Notes: a model not told the origin generated them from the letters alone. A stretch of DNA of 64,000 nt from Herbaspirillum sp. GW103 (GCF_000261365.1 NZ_AJVC01000003.1:1674001-1738000); one strand, 5' to 3'. Numbered from the stretch's first letter, positions 1-11,241 are shown. Translations and numbers: made by a program.

Positions 1-3000
1 GGGCTTGAGCGAGATCGCCAGGCCACCGCGCCCGGGCAGGCTGTCGGCGTGCCGCGCCACGTTCATGGCAGCACTCTTGTCCAGCTGGAACAGCGTGGCC
101 TGCTGCACCGTGACCGGCACGGCGGGCACAACGCGCTGGGTGAACTTCATCGCGTCACGCGCTTGCTGACCGCCCTGCTCCCGGGCGCTGATTTCCCAGG
201 CCAGCTGGCTGATATCTTCGGGCGTCTGCACCGGCCACATGACTTCAGTGGACTGCCCGGCGGCGATCTTCACCTCACGTTCAGGCAGCGTCAGCGTACT
301 GCTTGCAGTGCCCCCGTGCGCACGTGCGGCGACCTTGATGGTCATGTCGTGCGTGGTGGTGTTGCGTACGGTGACGGTGCCATTGAAGTTGTCACCTTCA
401 CGGACCAGCGGCGGCAGACCGGAAATGAGCTGCACATCCTGCGTGGAACGGATGCTGACGCTGCCGGTACCGAAATCGCTGATGCCGTTCTCGGCGATGG
501 CAACGATGCGGAAGGAGGTCAGCGCATCATTGAGCGGCACATCGAGTTGGGCCTTGCCCTCTGCATCCAGAGTGACGCTGGGCTTCCATACCAGCAAGGT
601 ATCGAACAACTCACGCGTGGGCGCACGACCACCGCCACCGCCGGCCGGGGTGGCCTTCTTGCCGTAGTGGCGCTTGCCGACCACCTGCATCTGCGCGGTG
701 GAGGTTTCCACGCCATAGCTGCGCCGTTGCAGCATCGCGTGCAATACATCCCAGCTGCCATTGGGCTGCAGTTCCAGCAAGGCTTCATCGACGGCGGCGA
801 GCGCGAATTCACCACCGGCGGCGGGCTTGCCGTTGGGCAGCTTCACCTGCACTTGCACTTTCGCCGTGGCGCGGATCGGATACGTCGGTTTGTCCGTCGT
901 GACCGCCACCTGCAGACGATGGCCCGCATCACCGACGTTGACTTCGGCAATACCGAATTTCCAGGCCGGCTTGGAAAGATCGACGACGGGGCCCGGTCCC
1001 TGGTATTGGCGGAATTCATGCCACCAGTTGATCGGTTCCTTCCAGCCCCAGATGAAGAAGGAATACCACGGCACCTCGCGCATGCGGCCACGCACAGCCA
1101 GGACCGACACATAGACGTTGGGACCATACTCGGCCTTCATCGGCACACTGATGGCGGGATCCTGGCCGGACAGCTGCACCACGCGCGTATCGATGACACC
1201 CTCGCGTTCGACCGCTACCAGGGCGGTAGCGTGGCGGAATGGCATGCGTACCTGGAAGGTGGCGGTCTCACCGGGCTGATAACTTTTTTTCTCGGGCAGG
1301 ATATCGATACGGTCCTGGTTCTCGCCATCGAACCAGACTTCGCCGCGTCCCGTGACCCACACCGAGGAGCGGGCGGCAGCGGCGTTGCCATGGCCATCCC
1401 TGGCGCTGGCGATCAATTCCACATTGCCCGCTTCCGACAATTCCGTCTCGCAGGTGAACATGCCGTGCGGGTCGCTCTTGCCGGAGCAGAGCTTGCCCAG
1501 GTCCTGCTTGCTCTCATCGTTTTCATACGCATAGAAGCCGCCGACCATGCGCTTGCGGTGCGAGTTGGTCTTGCGCGCCAGGCCACGGATTTCCACCGGC
1601 ACACCGGCTTGCGGCTGGCCTGCGGTATTGAGGGTGACGGCAGTCAGTGTGAGCTTCTTCTTCACCGAGACCCAGTTGCCGGTACGCAGGCCGACCACCA
1701 CGGCGGAAGGCCACAAGGGCGTAACGCTGGAGATGGTCTGCACCTCGCCATTGGGGTCGCTGTAGGTCATTTCGGTGAGCAGTTCCTGCGGGCGTTGCAG
1801 CGCGGGCAGTTTGCCGATCACGGCGCGGCCTGCACCGTTCTTGTCGAGCGTGACGGCCAGCTTGTCGGCGACGATCTTCTGGTCGTCCGCGTTGCTGTCG
1901 TCATCCTCGCGCGGCGCATCGAAAGAGAAACCGTCGTAACCGGACATGTTCAGCGACCGCGAGCGCAGCAGCGAGGACACCTGCACCGCCTGGTTGGCCG
2001 CTGCGCCACCGTTGATGTAGTTCAGCTGCAGGTCCAGCGGCAGTTCCTTGATGGCGACCTGCGCGCCCTTGGGAGGCGTGATGCGCCCCTGCATGAGCGG
2101 CAGGCGGAATTCCTCCACGCGGAAGGTACCGGTGACGTAGCTGCCACGGCCATAGTGATCTTCGTCATCATCGTCAGTCTGCTCACCCGTATTGGACCTG
2201 ACGCGCCCCTGGTCGAGCACGACTTCATAGCTGCCCAGCCTGGCTTGCCTGGGCAGGACGAAGGTGGTCTCGGCGCTCCTGTTGCCGCGCCAGGTCAGCG
2301 GGAACTGGTATTGCTGGCCACTGCCAAGATGGCTGATGCGAATGCGCGTGGGCAGGTCTTCCTTGCGCATCAGGCCAAAGCCTTGCATGGTCTCGGTGCG
2401 GATGACGTGCTTCATGGATACCGTTTCTCCCGCACGGAACAGGGTGCGATCGAAGATCGTGGTAGCGCGCGTGGTGACCGACTTGTCCATATCGGTGGGC
2501 AGGTTGAAGCGCCAGGATTCGATGCCCTCGTTCCACGAGGTCAGCGCGAAGGCCATGTCCTGGCGCCCCTTCTCGTCGGTCTTGCGGGCGCTGACGAAGA
2601 GGCCATTGACCTTGTCGGCGTTCTCGGGGCTGTAGCCACGGTTGGCGCAGGCATCTTCCAGCACCGGCATCATGGCCACGCCGCTGGCATTGGTCCGGCC
2701 CTGCCAGAGCTGGGTGCCGTCGCAATTGGAGACGCGGATCTCGGCATCGGCCACCGGCCTGGCATCATCCAGTCGGGTTACCCAGACCGCGCCATTGACG
2801 CGACCCAGCTTGACGTGCACCGACAGGTTGGTCACCAGCGCGCTGGTGCGCACGTACATCGGCTGCGGCTTGCCCAAGAGCGAGGCACCCAGTTTCTGCG
2901 ATTCCAGTTCGACCACGTAGAAGCCGGGGTCCTTCAGCGGAATGCCGATCACTTCAAACGGCCATTGGCCATCCTTGGCGTCCTTCTGTGCGGGCAAATC

Positions 3001-4404
3001 GAGTTTCTTCGCGCCCGGTTCCCTGGCCAGCAGGCTGACGCTGCGCGTATCTATCTTCTTGGGATCACCCCATTTCTCGTGATATTTGTTCAGGCGCGTG
3101 AGCCAGGCGATGACGGCCTTGTCGCCATCGACCTTGAGGTCGGCCACCTGGCCGGGCATGGCGCGGCCATCCTTGCCGCGCACCAGCAGACCGGCTTCCA
3201 CGCGGCGCAGCGTGACCGGCAGTGTGGGATCGGCGTTGAGTTCGATGATGCCGAAGGGTGCCGCCGGGAATTTGGCCAGCGGCGGGAAATCGGCCAGCGC
3301 CGATTTCAACGGGAAGCTGCCCGCATTGGCCAGCGTACGCCCATCCTCATCCTTGAAGCCGGAAGGCAGGCTGATGGTGAAGTCGGATTTCTCCGGGAAT
3401 GGCGGCTTGAAGCGCAGCTCGCGCACCGCTTCATCCTTGTCGCCTTCCAGGGTCGGCTTGATCTTGCCGGTGGTGGCGTTCATCACCACCTGTTCGGCCA
3501 ACCTGCGCGGCACCGGAGCCGAGAACGACAGCGTCACCGGCAGGATCGGCGAGCAGGCCGCATTGGCGTTCTCGCGCTGGCACGACAGGCTGGCGGCGAA
3601 TTCGCTGCGTACCTGGAAATTGAAGACCTGCGGCTTGGAGGTGACGATGGAAGGCGCATTGGCGGCGGCGATGCCGCGATCCCAGACCAGTTTCACATGC
3701 GCCTCGTTGGGCAGGCGCTGCTGGCACTGCACGATGGTCACCGACGCCGGGTCCACGCCTTTGGCGAACTGCTGCAGCAAGGCCTTGCGATCAGCGTCTC
3801 CGACGGCTTTGGTGGGGATGCGCTCGTTGATGCCTTCGGCTTCGCAATACAGATGCTCGCGCACGGAGCCCTCGGTGGCCGGGCCGTTCTGGAACAGGAT
3901 GAAGGCCTGGTCCTCGGTGATCCGGGCGCCATCGTAGGGCTGCACGCGACTCACGGCCGGACCGCCCGTGCTGAACTGGAAGCGCGTCTTGCCGCTGACG
4001 GTATTGCCGGCCTGCGAGCGTACGTCGCCGCGCAGGCTGAAGCTGCAGCGCGTACCGGGCGGCAGGTCGCGTTCGAAGTCGTAGACCCAGTTCTTGTCAT
4101 CGACCCAGCGCGCCGTGCCGCTGACGGCGCAATCGGCATCGAAGGGTGAGGCGGCCTTGGGATCGCCGAACTTGATCATCGATTCCGAAAAGCGCGCCCG
4201 TACCTGGCGGATGCGCTGCACGTCGCCCTGTGGCGAAAAGGACAGCACGCTGGCATTGGCGGCCTGCGCCGCCGGTGCAGTGAGCACAGTGGCCGTGCCC
4301 AGCGTGACCAGCAGCGCAGCCGCCGCCAGCAGCCCTCGCAGCGGGTGGCACAGGGCCGTGAACCATGGACGGCCTGTGGCCATGCCGTTCTCCGTTTGCT
4401 TCAT
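1..4404 (-). CDS. Alpha-2-macroglobulin family protein (3' end outside window)
   Basis: Large secreted or periplasmic protein of the bacterial alpha-2-macroglobulin family, thought to trap or inhibit proteases in the cell envelope. The window holds 1468 N-terminal codons; the C-terminal part lies beyond position 1. The ATG at 4404 is preceded by a GGAGAG ribosome site. The first ~50 residues form a long signal peptide (hydrophobic core LLAAAALLVTLGTA, Ala-X-Ala cleavage region) with no lipobox cysteine, so it is probably not a lipoprotein. Near residue 1256 comes the A2M core (RELFDTLLVWKPSVTLD), and near residue 1328 the conserved GLPPLVREGDNF. The translation stops at SLPGRGGLAISL, just before the place where a thioester CxEQ motif would fall, so whether it has a thioester cannot be told. 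Family assignment is firm; biological target unknown. Confidence 0.9.
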   Translation of the reverse strand, partial: MKQTENGMATGRPWFTALCHPLRGLLAAAALLVTLGTATVLTAPAAQAANASVLSFSPQGDVQRIRQVRARFSESMIKFGDPKAASPFDADCAVSGTARWVDDKNWVYDFERDLPPGTRCSFSLRGDVRSQAGNTVSGKTRFQFSTGGPAVSRVQPYDGARITEDQAFILFQNGPATEGSVREHLYCEAEGINERIPTKAVGDADRKALLQQFAKGVDPASVTIVQCQQRLPNEAHVKLVWDRGIAAANAPSIVTSKPQVFNFQVRSEFAASLSCQRENANAACSPILPVTLSFSAPVPRRLAEQVVMNATTGKIKPTLEGDKDEAVRELRFKPPFPEKSDFTISLPSGFKDEDGRTLANAGSFPLKSALADFPPLAKFPAAPFGIIELNADPTLPVTLRRVEAGLLVRGKDGRAMPGQVADLKVDGDKAVIAWLTRLNKYHEKWGDPKKIDTRSVSLLAREPGAKKLDLPAQKDAKDGQWPFEVIGIPLKDPGFYVVELESQKLGASLLGKPQPMYVRTSALVTNLSVHVKLGRVNGAVWVTRLDDARPVADAEIRVSNCDGTQLWQGRTNASGVAMMPVLEDACANRGYSPENADKVNGLFVSARKTDEKGRQDMAFALTSWNEGIESWRFNLPTDMDKSVTTRATTIFDRTLFRAGETVSMKHVIRTETMQGFGLMRKEDLPTRIRISHLGSGQQYQFPLTWRGNRSAETTFVLPRQARLGSYEVVLDQGRVRSNTGEQTDDDDEDHYGRGSYVTGTFRVEEFRLPLMQGRITPPKGAQVAIKELPLDLQLNYINGGAAANQAVQVSSLLRSRSLNMSGYDGFSFDAPREDDDSNADDQKIVADKLAVTLDKNGAGRAVIGKLPALQRPQELLTEMTYSDPNGEVQTISSVTPLWPSAVVVGLRTGNWVSVKKKLTLTAVTLNTAGQPQAGVPVEIRGLARKTNSHRKRMVGGFYAYENDESKQDLGKLCSGKSDPHGMFTCETELSEAGNVELIASARDGHGNAAAARSSVWVTGRGEVWFDGENQDRIDILPEKKSYQPGETATFQVRMPFRHATALVAVEREGVIDTRVVQLSGQDPAISVPMKAEYGPNVYVSVLAVRGRMREVPWYSFFIWGWKEPINWWHEFRQYQGPGPVVDLSKPAWKFGIAEVNVGDAGHRLQVAVTTDKPTYPIRATAKVQVQVKLPNGKPAAGGEFALAAVDEALLELQPNGSWDVLHAMLQRRSYGVETSTAQMQVVGKRHYGKKATPAGGGGGRAPTRELFDTLLVWKPSVTLDAEGKAQLDVPLNDALTSFRIVAIAENGISDFGTGSVSIRSTQDVQLISGLPPLVREGDNFNGTVTVRNTTTHDMTIKVAARAHGGTASSTLTLPEREVKIAAGQSTEVMWPVQTPEDISQLAWEISAREQGGQQARDAMKFTQRVVPAVPVTVQQATLFQLDKSAAMNVARHADSLPGRGGLAISLKP

Positions 4405-4508
4405 CTTGTTCTCTCCGGATCAATCTTGTCTTGATGACAGCCACAGGACGCTTCCCCCTTGCGGCAACGCTGGCGCTCAGACTGGAATAACGGCAAAACG
4501 TTTCCGAT

Positions 4509-5390
4509 TTACAGCTTGCACTGCAAAAAATCTAGGAAACAGCTGATGCGGCGTGACAATTGGGTGTTGTGATAGTAGACCGCCGAGATCTTCTGGCGAA
4601 AACCGCTATCGTAGTGCTCCAGCAGCCGGACCAGGCGCCCGGCGGCCAGATCGGCAACGGTCATGAAGTCGGACAGGCAGGCAATGCCCTGCCCCTGCAA
4701 GGCCAGGTGACGGAGGGTCTCGCCACTGGAGGCGCGGATCGCCGGGCGGACCTGGTAGCGGTCCCCGGCGGTGTGGCGTAGCGGCCAGTGATTGAGGATG
4801 TCCGGCTGGGAAAAACCGATCAGTTGGTGCTGCTCCAGCGCTTCCACCGACTCCGGCGCGCCGTGGCGGGCAAGGTAATCGGGACTGGCCACGATGTTCA
4901 GGCGCGCCGAACTCAGGGGCCGCGCATGCAGGGTGGAATCCTGCAGTTCGCCGATGCGGATGGCAATGTCGGCGCGCTGCTCCACCAGGTCGATGAAGCG
5001 GTCATTGGTGGTCAGCTCCAGTTCGATGTCCGGGTAGGCTGCGCGGAAAGCCCCTACATGCGGAACAATACAATGCAGCATGAAAGGCACTGCCGCATCC
5101 ACACGCAGCTTGCCAACCGGCTTGCGGGTGCGCATGCGCACCGTGTCTTCGGCTTGCTCCATGGCGGCCAGGATGGCGCGCGCCTGCTCCAGGAAGGCTT
5201 CACCCTCTTCGGTCAGTTCCATGCGGCGCGTGGTACGGGTCAAGAGGCTCGCGCCCAGCTTCTCTTCCAGCCGCGACAACGCCCGGCTCACCCCTGAGGT
5301 GGTCTGCTCCAGCACCTCGGCGGCCGCCGAGAGCGTGCCCGCCTCCACCACGGCGACGAAGGTGCGCAATTCCTCGGATTGAATGCTCAT
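4509..5390 (-). CDS. LysR-family transcriptional regulator
   Basis: A 293-residue LysR-type regulator. The N-terminal winged helix-turn-helix covers about residues 3-62 (FVAVVEAGTLSAAAEVLEQ, then SRALSRLEEKLGASLLTRTTRR), and the remaining ~200 residues form the periplasmic-binding-like effector domain. It is divergent from an MFS transporter and a short-chain reductase, the usual arrangement for a LysR protein that controls the adjacent operon and itself. A 6-5-6 inverted repeat lies 13 bases upstream of its ATG. Target genes inferred from position; the effector is unknown. Confidence 0.92.
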   Translation of the reverse strand: MSIQSEELRTFVAVVEAGTLSAAAEVLEQTTSGVSRALSRLEEKLGASLLTRTTRRMELTEEGEAFLEQARAILAAMEQAEDTVRMRTRKPVGKLRVDAAVPFMLHCIVPHVGAFRAAYPDIELELTTNDRFIDLVEQRADIAIRIGELQDSTLHARPLSSARLNIVASPDYLARHGAPESVEALEQHQLIGFSQPDILNHWPLRHTAGDRYQVRPAIRASSGETLRHLALQGQGIACLSDFMTVADLAAGRLVRLLEHYDSGFRQKISAVYYHNTQLSRRISCFLDFLQCKL

Positions 5391-5402
5391 TGTTGACTCC
5401 GG

Positions 5403-5419
5403 ATCAAATATTCTTTGAT
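5403..5419. promoter_or_regulatory. Candidate LysR operator dyad
   Basis: Perfect inverted repeat ATCAAA-TATTC-TTTGAT (ATC-N11-GAT) in the 136-bp space between the divergent lysR and MFS genes, only 13 bp upstream of the lysR start. Dyads of this kind are the usual LysR recognition site. Function is inferred from symmetry and position. Confidence 0.45.
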
Positions 5420-5526
5420 TGTAACGGCATTTTTCTCAACAAAGACTGCGCGCACAATCCTTCATATCGCTGGCAATCCCCCTCTCGGATCAGCCGGCCT
5501 GAACCCCTCACCTATCAAGGATTGCC

Positions 5527-6708
5527 ATGCCAATTGCACTTTGGGCGCTGACCATCAGCGCATTCGCCATCGGGACTACCGAGTTCGTCATCATGGGTCT
5601 GCTGCCAGAGGTAGCGACCAACCTGGGCGTGAGCCTCTCCTCGGCCGGCCTGCTGGTGACCGGTTATGCCCTGGGCGTGTTCGTGGGGGCCCCGCTGGTC
5701 ACCGCCACCACCGGACGTTTGCCGCGCAAGACCTTGTTGATTGCACTGATGGTGGTGTTCGTCATCGGCAACCTGGCCTGTGCCATCGCGCCGGACTATG
5801 CCACGCTGATGATCGGGCGCGTGGTGGCGTCCTTTGCCCATGGTGCCTTCTTCGGGGTCGGCTCGGTGGTCGCGACCGGCCTGGTCCCCAAGGAAAAGCA
5901 GGCCTCGGCCATCGCCCTGATGTTCACCGGCCTGACGGTGGCCAACGTGCTGGGCGTGCCCTTCGGCACCTGGCTGGGCCAGAGCCATGGCTGGCGTGCC
6001 ACCTTCTGGGCGGTGACCGCCATCGGCGTGATCGCGCTGGCCGCCACGGCCGTGCTGGTGCCGCGCTCGCAAGGCGGTGACGAAGCCGACTTCGGCAAGG
6101 AAGTGCGCGTACTGATGCGCCCGCAGGTAATGCTGGGGCTGTTGATGACGGTACTGGGCTTTGGCGGCGTGTTTGCGGCCTTCACCTACATTGCCCCGAT
6201 CCTGACCGACATCAGCGGCTTCCCGCCCTCGGCGGTCTCGCCCATCCTGCTGCTGTTCGGCCTGGGGCTGGTGATCGGCAATCTGGCCGGCGGCAAGCTG
6301 GCCGACAAGAAGCTCATGGCGACCCTGCTGGGCAGCCTGGTGCTATTGGCCGCGGTGCTGTTGCTGTTTGGCCTGACCAATGGCAACAAGATCGCCGCCA
6401 TCATCGGCGTGGGCCTGATGGGCATGGCCGCTTTCGCCACCGTGCCGCCGCTGCAGATGCGCGTACTGGAAAAGGCGACCGGCGCGCCCAACCTGGCCTC
6501 CTCGGCCAACATCGCCGCCTTCAATCTGGGTAATGCCGCCGGTGCCTGGCTGGGCGGTGTGACCATCGATCATGGCCCGGGCCTGCATGCGGTGCCTTAT
6601 GTCGCTGCACTGCTGCCGCTGGCGGGCATCGTGGTAGCCCTGGTGAGCTGGAAGATGGATGCCAGCCCGGCCGCGCTGTCCCGCACCGAACGCACCACGA
6701 CCTGCTGA
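5527..6708 (+). CDS. MFS transporter, DHA1 family (YdhP/AraJ-like)
   Basis: A 393-residue inner-membrane proton-coupled transporter of the major facilitator superfamily, drug:H+ antiporter-1 group, expected to have 12 transmembrane helices. It opens with the subfamily signature IGTTEFVIMGLLPEVA and has the loop 2-3 motif GRLPRK at residues 63-68. AAGGA lies 5 bases before the ATG. The next gene, a reductase, starts 15 bp after the stop, so the two are probably one transcript under the divergent LysR. Likely exports a small molecule; the substrate cannot be read from the sequence. Confidence 0.92.
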   Translation: MPIALWALTISAFAIGTTEFVIMGLLPEVATNLGVSLSSAGLLVTGYALGVFVGAPLVTATTGRLPRKTLLIALMVVFVIGNLACAIAPDYATLMIGRVVASFAHGAFFGVGSVVATGLVPKEKQASAIALMFTGLTVANVLGVPFGTWLGQSHGWRATFWAVTAIGVIALAATAVLVPRSQGGDEADFGKEVRVLMRPQVMLGLLMTVLGFGGVFAAFTYIAPILTDISGFPPSAVSPILLLFGLGLVIGNLAGGKLADKKLMATLLGSLVLLAAVLLLFGLTNGNKIAAIIGVGLMGMAAFATVPPLQMRVLEKATGAPNLASSANIAAFNLGNAAGAWLGGVTIDHGPGLHAVPYVAALLPLAGIVVALVSWKMDASPAALSRTERTTTC

Positions 6709-6723
6709 TCCCCGGAGAGCGCC

Positions 6724-7821
6724 ATGACCCATTCCGCAATCGCTACCCCGCCGCAGCGCCACACCGCCCTGGTGGTAGGTGCCCACGGCGTGATCGGTAG
6801 TCAGTTGATCGCACACCTGCTATCCCTGCCGCAATGGGAGGTCATCGGCCTCTCGCGCCGGGGTGGCGAATCCCGCAAGCAGGCGCGACTGCGCTACGTC
6901 GCCGTGGACCTGCTCGATGCCGCCGACACCGAACGCCAGCTGGCACCGCTGGAACAGGTCACGCACGTGTTCTACGCCGCTTACCAGCACCGGCCCAGCT
7001 GGAGCGAGCTGGTCGCGCCCAACCTGGCCATGCTGCAGCACACGGTGCAGACGGTGGAAGCCCGTGCGCCGGGCTTGCGGCATATCAGCCTGATGCAGGG
7101 CTACAAGGTCTATGGCGGCCATCTCGGTCCCTTCAAGACGCCGGCACGCGAGAGCGATGCGCAGTTCATGCCGCCCGAATTCATGTTCGACCAGCAGCGC
7201 TGGCTGGCGCAGCGGCGCATTGATTCAGGGTGTAACTGGAGCTGGTCGGCACCGCGCCCGGCCGTCGTGGGAGGCGCGGCCCTGGGCAATCCGATGAACC
7301 TGGCGCTGGCCATTGCACTGTACGCCTGCATGAGCAAGGCGCTGGGGCTGCCGCTGCGCTTTCCCGGCAAGCCCGGCGCCTACGACAAGCTGGTCGAAAT
7401 GACCGATGCCGGCCTGCTGGCCAAGGGCACCGTATGGGCGGCCACCACCGAGACCGCGGCCAACCAAGCCTTCAATTTCGGCAATGGCGACCTGTTCCGC
7501 TGGAGCGAGATGTGGCCCAAGATCGCCCGTTATTTCGGCATGGAAGTCGGTACGCCGCTGCCGCTGAAGCTGGCCGAGGTGATGGCCGACAAGGCACCCT
7601 TATGGGAAAGGATCGTCACGGCGCATGGCCTGAAGCAGCATCCTTATGCTTCACTATCGGCGTGGGAATTTGCCGATTTCGTGTTCTCCTGGGACTACGA
7701 CATGTTTGGTGATGGCAGCAAGGCGCGCCGGCTGGGCTTTCATGAGTATGTGGAAAGCGAGCAGATGTTTTATCAGCTCTTTGATACCTTCAAGGAGCGC
7801 AAGATCATTCCGTGGTCCTGA
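6724..7821 (+). CDS. PRISE-like short-chain reductase (NAD(P)-binding, SDR)
   Basis: A 365-residue NAD(P)-dependent SDR-fold protein. The Rossmann motif GAHGVIG is at residues 19-25. The GYKVYGGHLGP segment (Lys128) and SWSAPRPAVVGG resemble the PRISE group (progesterone 5-beta-reductase/iridoid synthase-like enone reductases). The place where PRISE enzymes usually carry a catalytic Tyr (NFYYD-like) reads PEFMFDQQ here, so the active-site Tyr seems to be replaced. A GGAGAG site precedes the ATG. Probably cotranscribed with the MFS exporter. Substrate unknown; enone or aldehyde detoxification is a guess. Confidence 0.8.
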   Translation: MTHSAIATPPQRHTALVVGAHGVIGSQLIAHLLSLPQWEVIGLSRRGGESRKQARLRYVAVDLLDAADTERQLAPLEQVTHVFYAAYQHRPSWSELVAPNLAMLQHTVQTVEARAPGLRHISLMQGYKVYGGHLGPFKTPARESDAQFMPPEFMFDQQRWLAQRRIDSGCNWSWSAPRPAVVGGAALGNPMNLALAIALYACMSKALGLPLRFPGKPGAYDKLVEMTDAGLLAKGTVWAATTETAANQAFNFGNGDLFRWSEMWPKIARYFGMEVGTPLPLKLAEVMADKAPLWERIVTAHGLKQHPYASLSAWEFADFVFSWDYDMFGDGSKARRLGFHEYVESEQMFYQLFDTFKERKIIPWS

Positions 7822-7849
7822 TGCCTTGCCTCGCCTCGGCGGATGAAAA

Positions 7850-7875
7850 AAAGAGCTTGCCGCAGCAAGCTCTTT
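7850..7875. terminator. Bidirectional rho-independent terminator
   Basis: 11-bp stem AAAGAGCTTGC / GCAAGCTCTTT with a CGCA loop. It is flanked by an A-run on the left and T's on the right, so it can end both the plus-strand reductase transcript and the minus-strand phosphoribosyltransferase transcript. It lies between the two convergent stop codons. Confidence 0.85.
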
Positions 7876-7908
7876 TCACATCTGCCTCCATGAAACTGAA
7901 GCAAAAGG

Positions 7909-8439
7909 TCAGGCACCCTTCTTGATCCAGGCCGCCAGCTGATGCGGGCCCAGGCCGTCATATTCTTCGAACGGCTGGTGAATCCAGGGGTTGGTCGGCA
8001 GGTAGTCGATGTGGAAGTCAGGTTCCACCACCGAGCAGGCCTTCCACCACAACACGGCACTCTTGATCTCGGTGACGGCAGGGTAATGTTCCTTCAGGTG
8101 GACCATCACCTTCTGCAGGGTCACGCCCGAATCGACCAGGTCGTCCACCAGCAGGATGCGTCCACCCAGGGTTCCCTTGGTGATGGTGATGTACTTGGCG
8201 ATGTCCAGGGAACTGCGGATGGTGCCGGCCGCTTCACGGTAGGAGCTGGTCGAGAGAATGGCCAGCGGGACATCGAAAATGCGCGACATCACGTCACCCG
8301 GGCGCAGGCCGCCGCGCGCCAGGCACAGCACCTGGTCGAACTGGTAGCCGGATTCGTAGACCTTCAATGCCAGTCGTTCGATCAGGCGGTTGTAGTCGTC
8401 CCAGGAGACCCAGAGGTCTTTGTCGTCAGAGATCTTCAT
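7909..8439 (-). CDS. Phosphoribosyltransferase (purine salvage type)
   Basis: A 176-residue type I phosphoribosyltransferase. The PRPP-binding loop ILLVDDLVDSGVTL lies at residues 95-108 with the two acidic residues followed by the small-residue PRPP loop. The hood end resembles hypoxanthine/xanthine-guanine phosphoribosyltransferases, which convert free purine base and PRPP to the nucleotide. It lies 53 bp downstream of purA, consistent with a purine nucleotide role. The exact base specificity cannot be fixed from sequence. The stop codon is followed directly by an 18-nt element shared with the gltA 3' region and then a terminator. Confidence 0.85.
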   Translation of the reverse strand: MKISDDKDLWVSWDDYNRLIERLALKVYESGYQFDQVLCLARGGLRPGDVMSRIFDVPLAILSTSSYREAAGTIRSSLDIAKYITITKGTLGGRILLVDDLVDSGVTLQKVMVHLKEHYPAVTEIKSAVLWWKACSVVEPDFHIDYLPTNPWIHQPFEEYDGLGPHQLAAWIKKGA

Positions 8440-8492
8440 ATTCTTGATTGCTTCGTAGTGCCTTGTGCCCTTGCGGGCGATTGCGTGGTGAA

Positions 8493-9809
<1,317 letters not shown>

Positions 9810-10970
9810 TCAACCCAAGTTTTTGATAATCCAGTTTCCATTGCTGAAATCGAGTGCGCGATCGCAATCGAATTCGTCCTGATCGTGTTCGTGGCCGGGA
9901 AGGCTTTGGATCACGATCTCTCCCGCTTGCCGCAATTGCGCTATTTTCTCACGCAGACCGGCGTCCCTGCCCCAAGGGGCGAGGATGGCGCGTTTTCGTT
10001 CCGCGCCCGGCATCAGTCGTGCCAGTTCACGCAGGTCCAGGGAGAAGCCGGTGGCCGGCCGCGCACGGCCGAAGGCTTCACCCACATGGTCGTAGCGGCC
10101 GCCGCGCACCACCGCATTGGGCAGGCCGGGCACGTAGGCAGAGAACATCACGCCGCTGTGGTAATGATAGCCGCGCAGGTCGGCCAGATCGATCGTGACG
10201 GCCGCGCCTTCATGGCCGGCAGCCAGTTCCACCACGGCCTGCAACTCGTCGAGCGCCTGGCCGATGCCAGGCAGTGCCGGCAAGGTGATGCGGGCGCGCG
10301 CGATGACGGAAATGTCGCCATACAGGTTGGGCAGCGCAAGCAAGGCGGCGCGAGTACCGTCCTGATAGGCGGCGGTGATTTCCTTCAGGCCAGGCACATC
10401 CTTGGCCTGCAGCAGGCCGAAGAGCTGCGCCTCGTCGCGCTTGGCGGCGGCATCGTTGGCAATGATGGCGCGCAGCACGCCGACGTGGCACAGATCCAGG
10501 CGGATGGTGCGCATGCCGGCCAGGGCCAGCGAATTCAAGGCCAGTTCCTGAATCTCTGCGTCGGCTTCGATGCCGGCATGGCCATAGATCTCGGCACCAA
10601 TCTGGATTGGTTCGCGGGTGGCGTGCAGGCCGGTCGGGCGAGTATGCAGGACACTGCCGGCATAGCACAGGCGGGTGACCGAGGCGCGATTGAGCAGATG
10701 GGCGTCGATGCGCGCCACCTGCGTGGTCATGTCGGCGCGCACGCCCAGAGTGCGACCGGAGAGCTGATCAACCAGCTTGAAGGTACGCAGGTCGGTGTCC
10801 TGGCCGGCGCCGGTGAGCAGCGATTCGAGGTATTCCAGCAGCGGCGGCATGACCATTTCGTAGCCGTACAGGCGGAAATTGTCGAGCAGGCGCCGGCGCA
10901 GTTCCTCGATCTTGCGCGCTTCGGAGGGCAAGACATCGGCGATGTTTTCGGGAAGAAGCCAGTTAGGCAT
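9810..10970 (-). CDS. hisZ: ATP phosphoribosyltransferase regulatory subunit
   Basis: HisZ is a class II aminoacyl-tRNA synthetase paralogue that has lost charging activity. It pairs with short-form HisG to catalyse and regulate the first step of histidine synthesis. The protein opens [28 protein letters not shown] and contains [19 protein letters not shown], the HisRS-like catalytic fold. I chose the ATG at 10970 (MPNWLLPE); a TTG two codons upstream is possible, and neither has a strong ribosome site. HisG is not in the window. Placement between hflC and purA is typical of betaproteobacteria. Confidence 0.95.
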   Translation of the reverse strand: MPNWLLPENIADVLPSEARKIEELRRRLLDNFRLYGYEMVMPPLLEYLESLLTGAGQDTDLRTFKLVDQLSGRTLGVRADMTTQVARIDAHLLNRASVTRLCYAGSVLHTRPTGLHATREPIQIGAEIYGHAGIEADAEIQELALNSLALAGMRTIRLDLCHVGVLRAIIANDAAAKRDEAQLFGLLQAKDVPGLKEITAAYQDGTRAALLALPNLYGDISVIARARITLPALPGIGQALDELQAVVELAAGHEGAAVTIDLADLRGYHYHSGVMFSAYVPGLPNAVVRGGRYDHVGEAFGRARPATGFSLDLRELARLMPGAERKRAILAPWGRDAGLREKIAQLRQAGEIVIQSLPGHEHDQDEFDCDRALDFSNGNWIIKNLG

Positions 10971-11241
10971 AAACAAAAGTCAAAGCAGAAAAAAACGGTT
11001 TGCGTACTTGCGTGGTGCGGATGACAACAAGACAAGCAGGCGCCCAGACGAACAATCGGGGCGGTCCGCAAATGCCTGCCGCCCCTCTTCTTGTATTCCG
11101 GGAAAATTGCACCCCGGAACATTGTGTCCGACCAAAAAAGGAAAGATGCCCTTTACCAGCGGCATCCATCCGGTTCGCCCTGCCCGCCGCAAACCTGCGG
11201 CGGCGCAGAACACTTCACATTATCGCCTGTTAAGCAGATTT
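10971..11241. other. Intergenic region hisZ-hflC with hairpin
   Basis: 271 bp between hflC and hisZ. It holds one strong hairpin, CCGCCGCA-AACC-TGCGGCGG at 11184-11203, about 40 bp past the hflC stop and without a T-tract. In many relatives a small DUF2065 membrane protein gene sits here; the short minus-strand frames present (10963-11213) do not look like one. Confidence 0.5.

Noticed and set aside
49-4149. 1366-codon plus-strand open frame opposite the macroglobulin gene
   Set aside because: It is the mirror of a real coding frame with very GC-rich third positions. The minus-strand protein has clear signal peptide and domain motifs; the plus-strand product is His/Arg/Gly-rich with no family signature.
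10963-11213. Small minus-strand frames as the missing DUF2065 gene
   Set aside because: They lack two hydrophobic helices and the family ending, and overlap hisZ.
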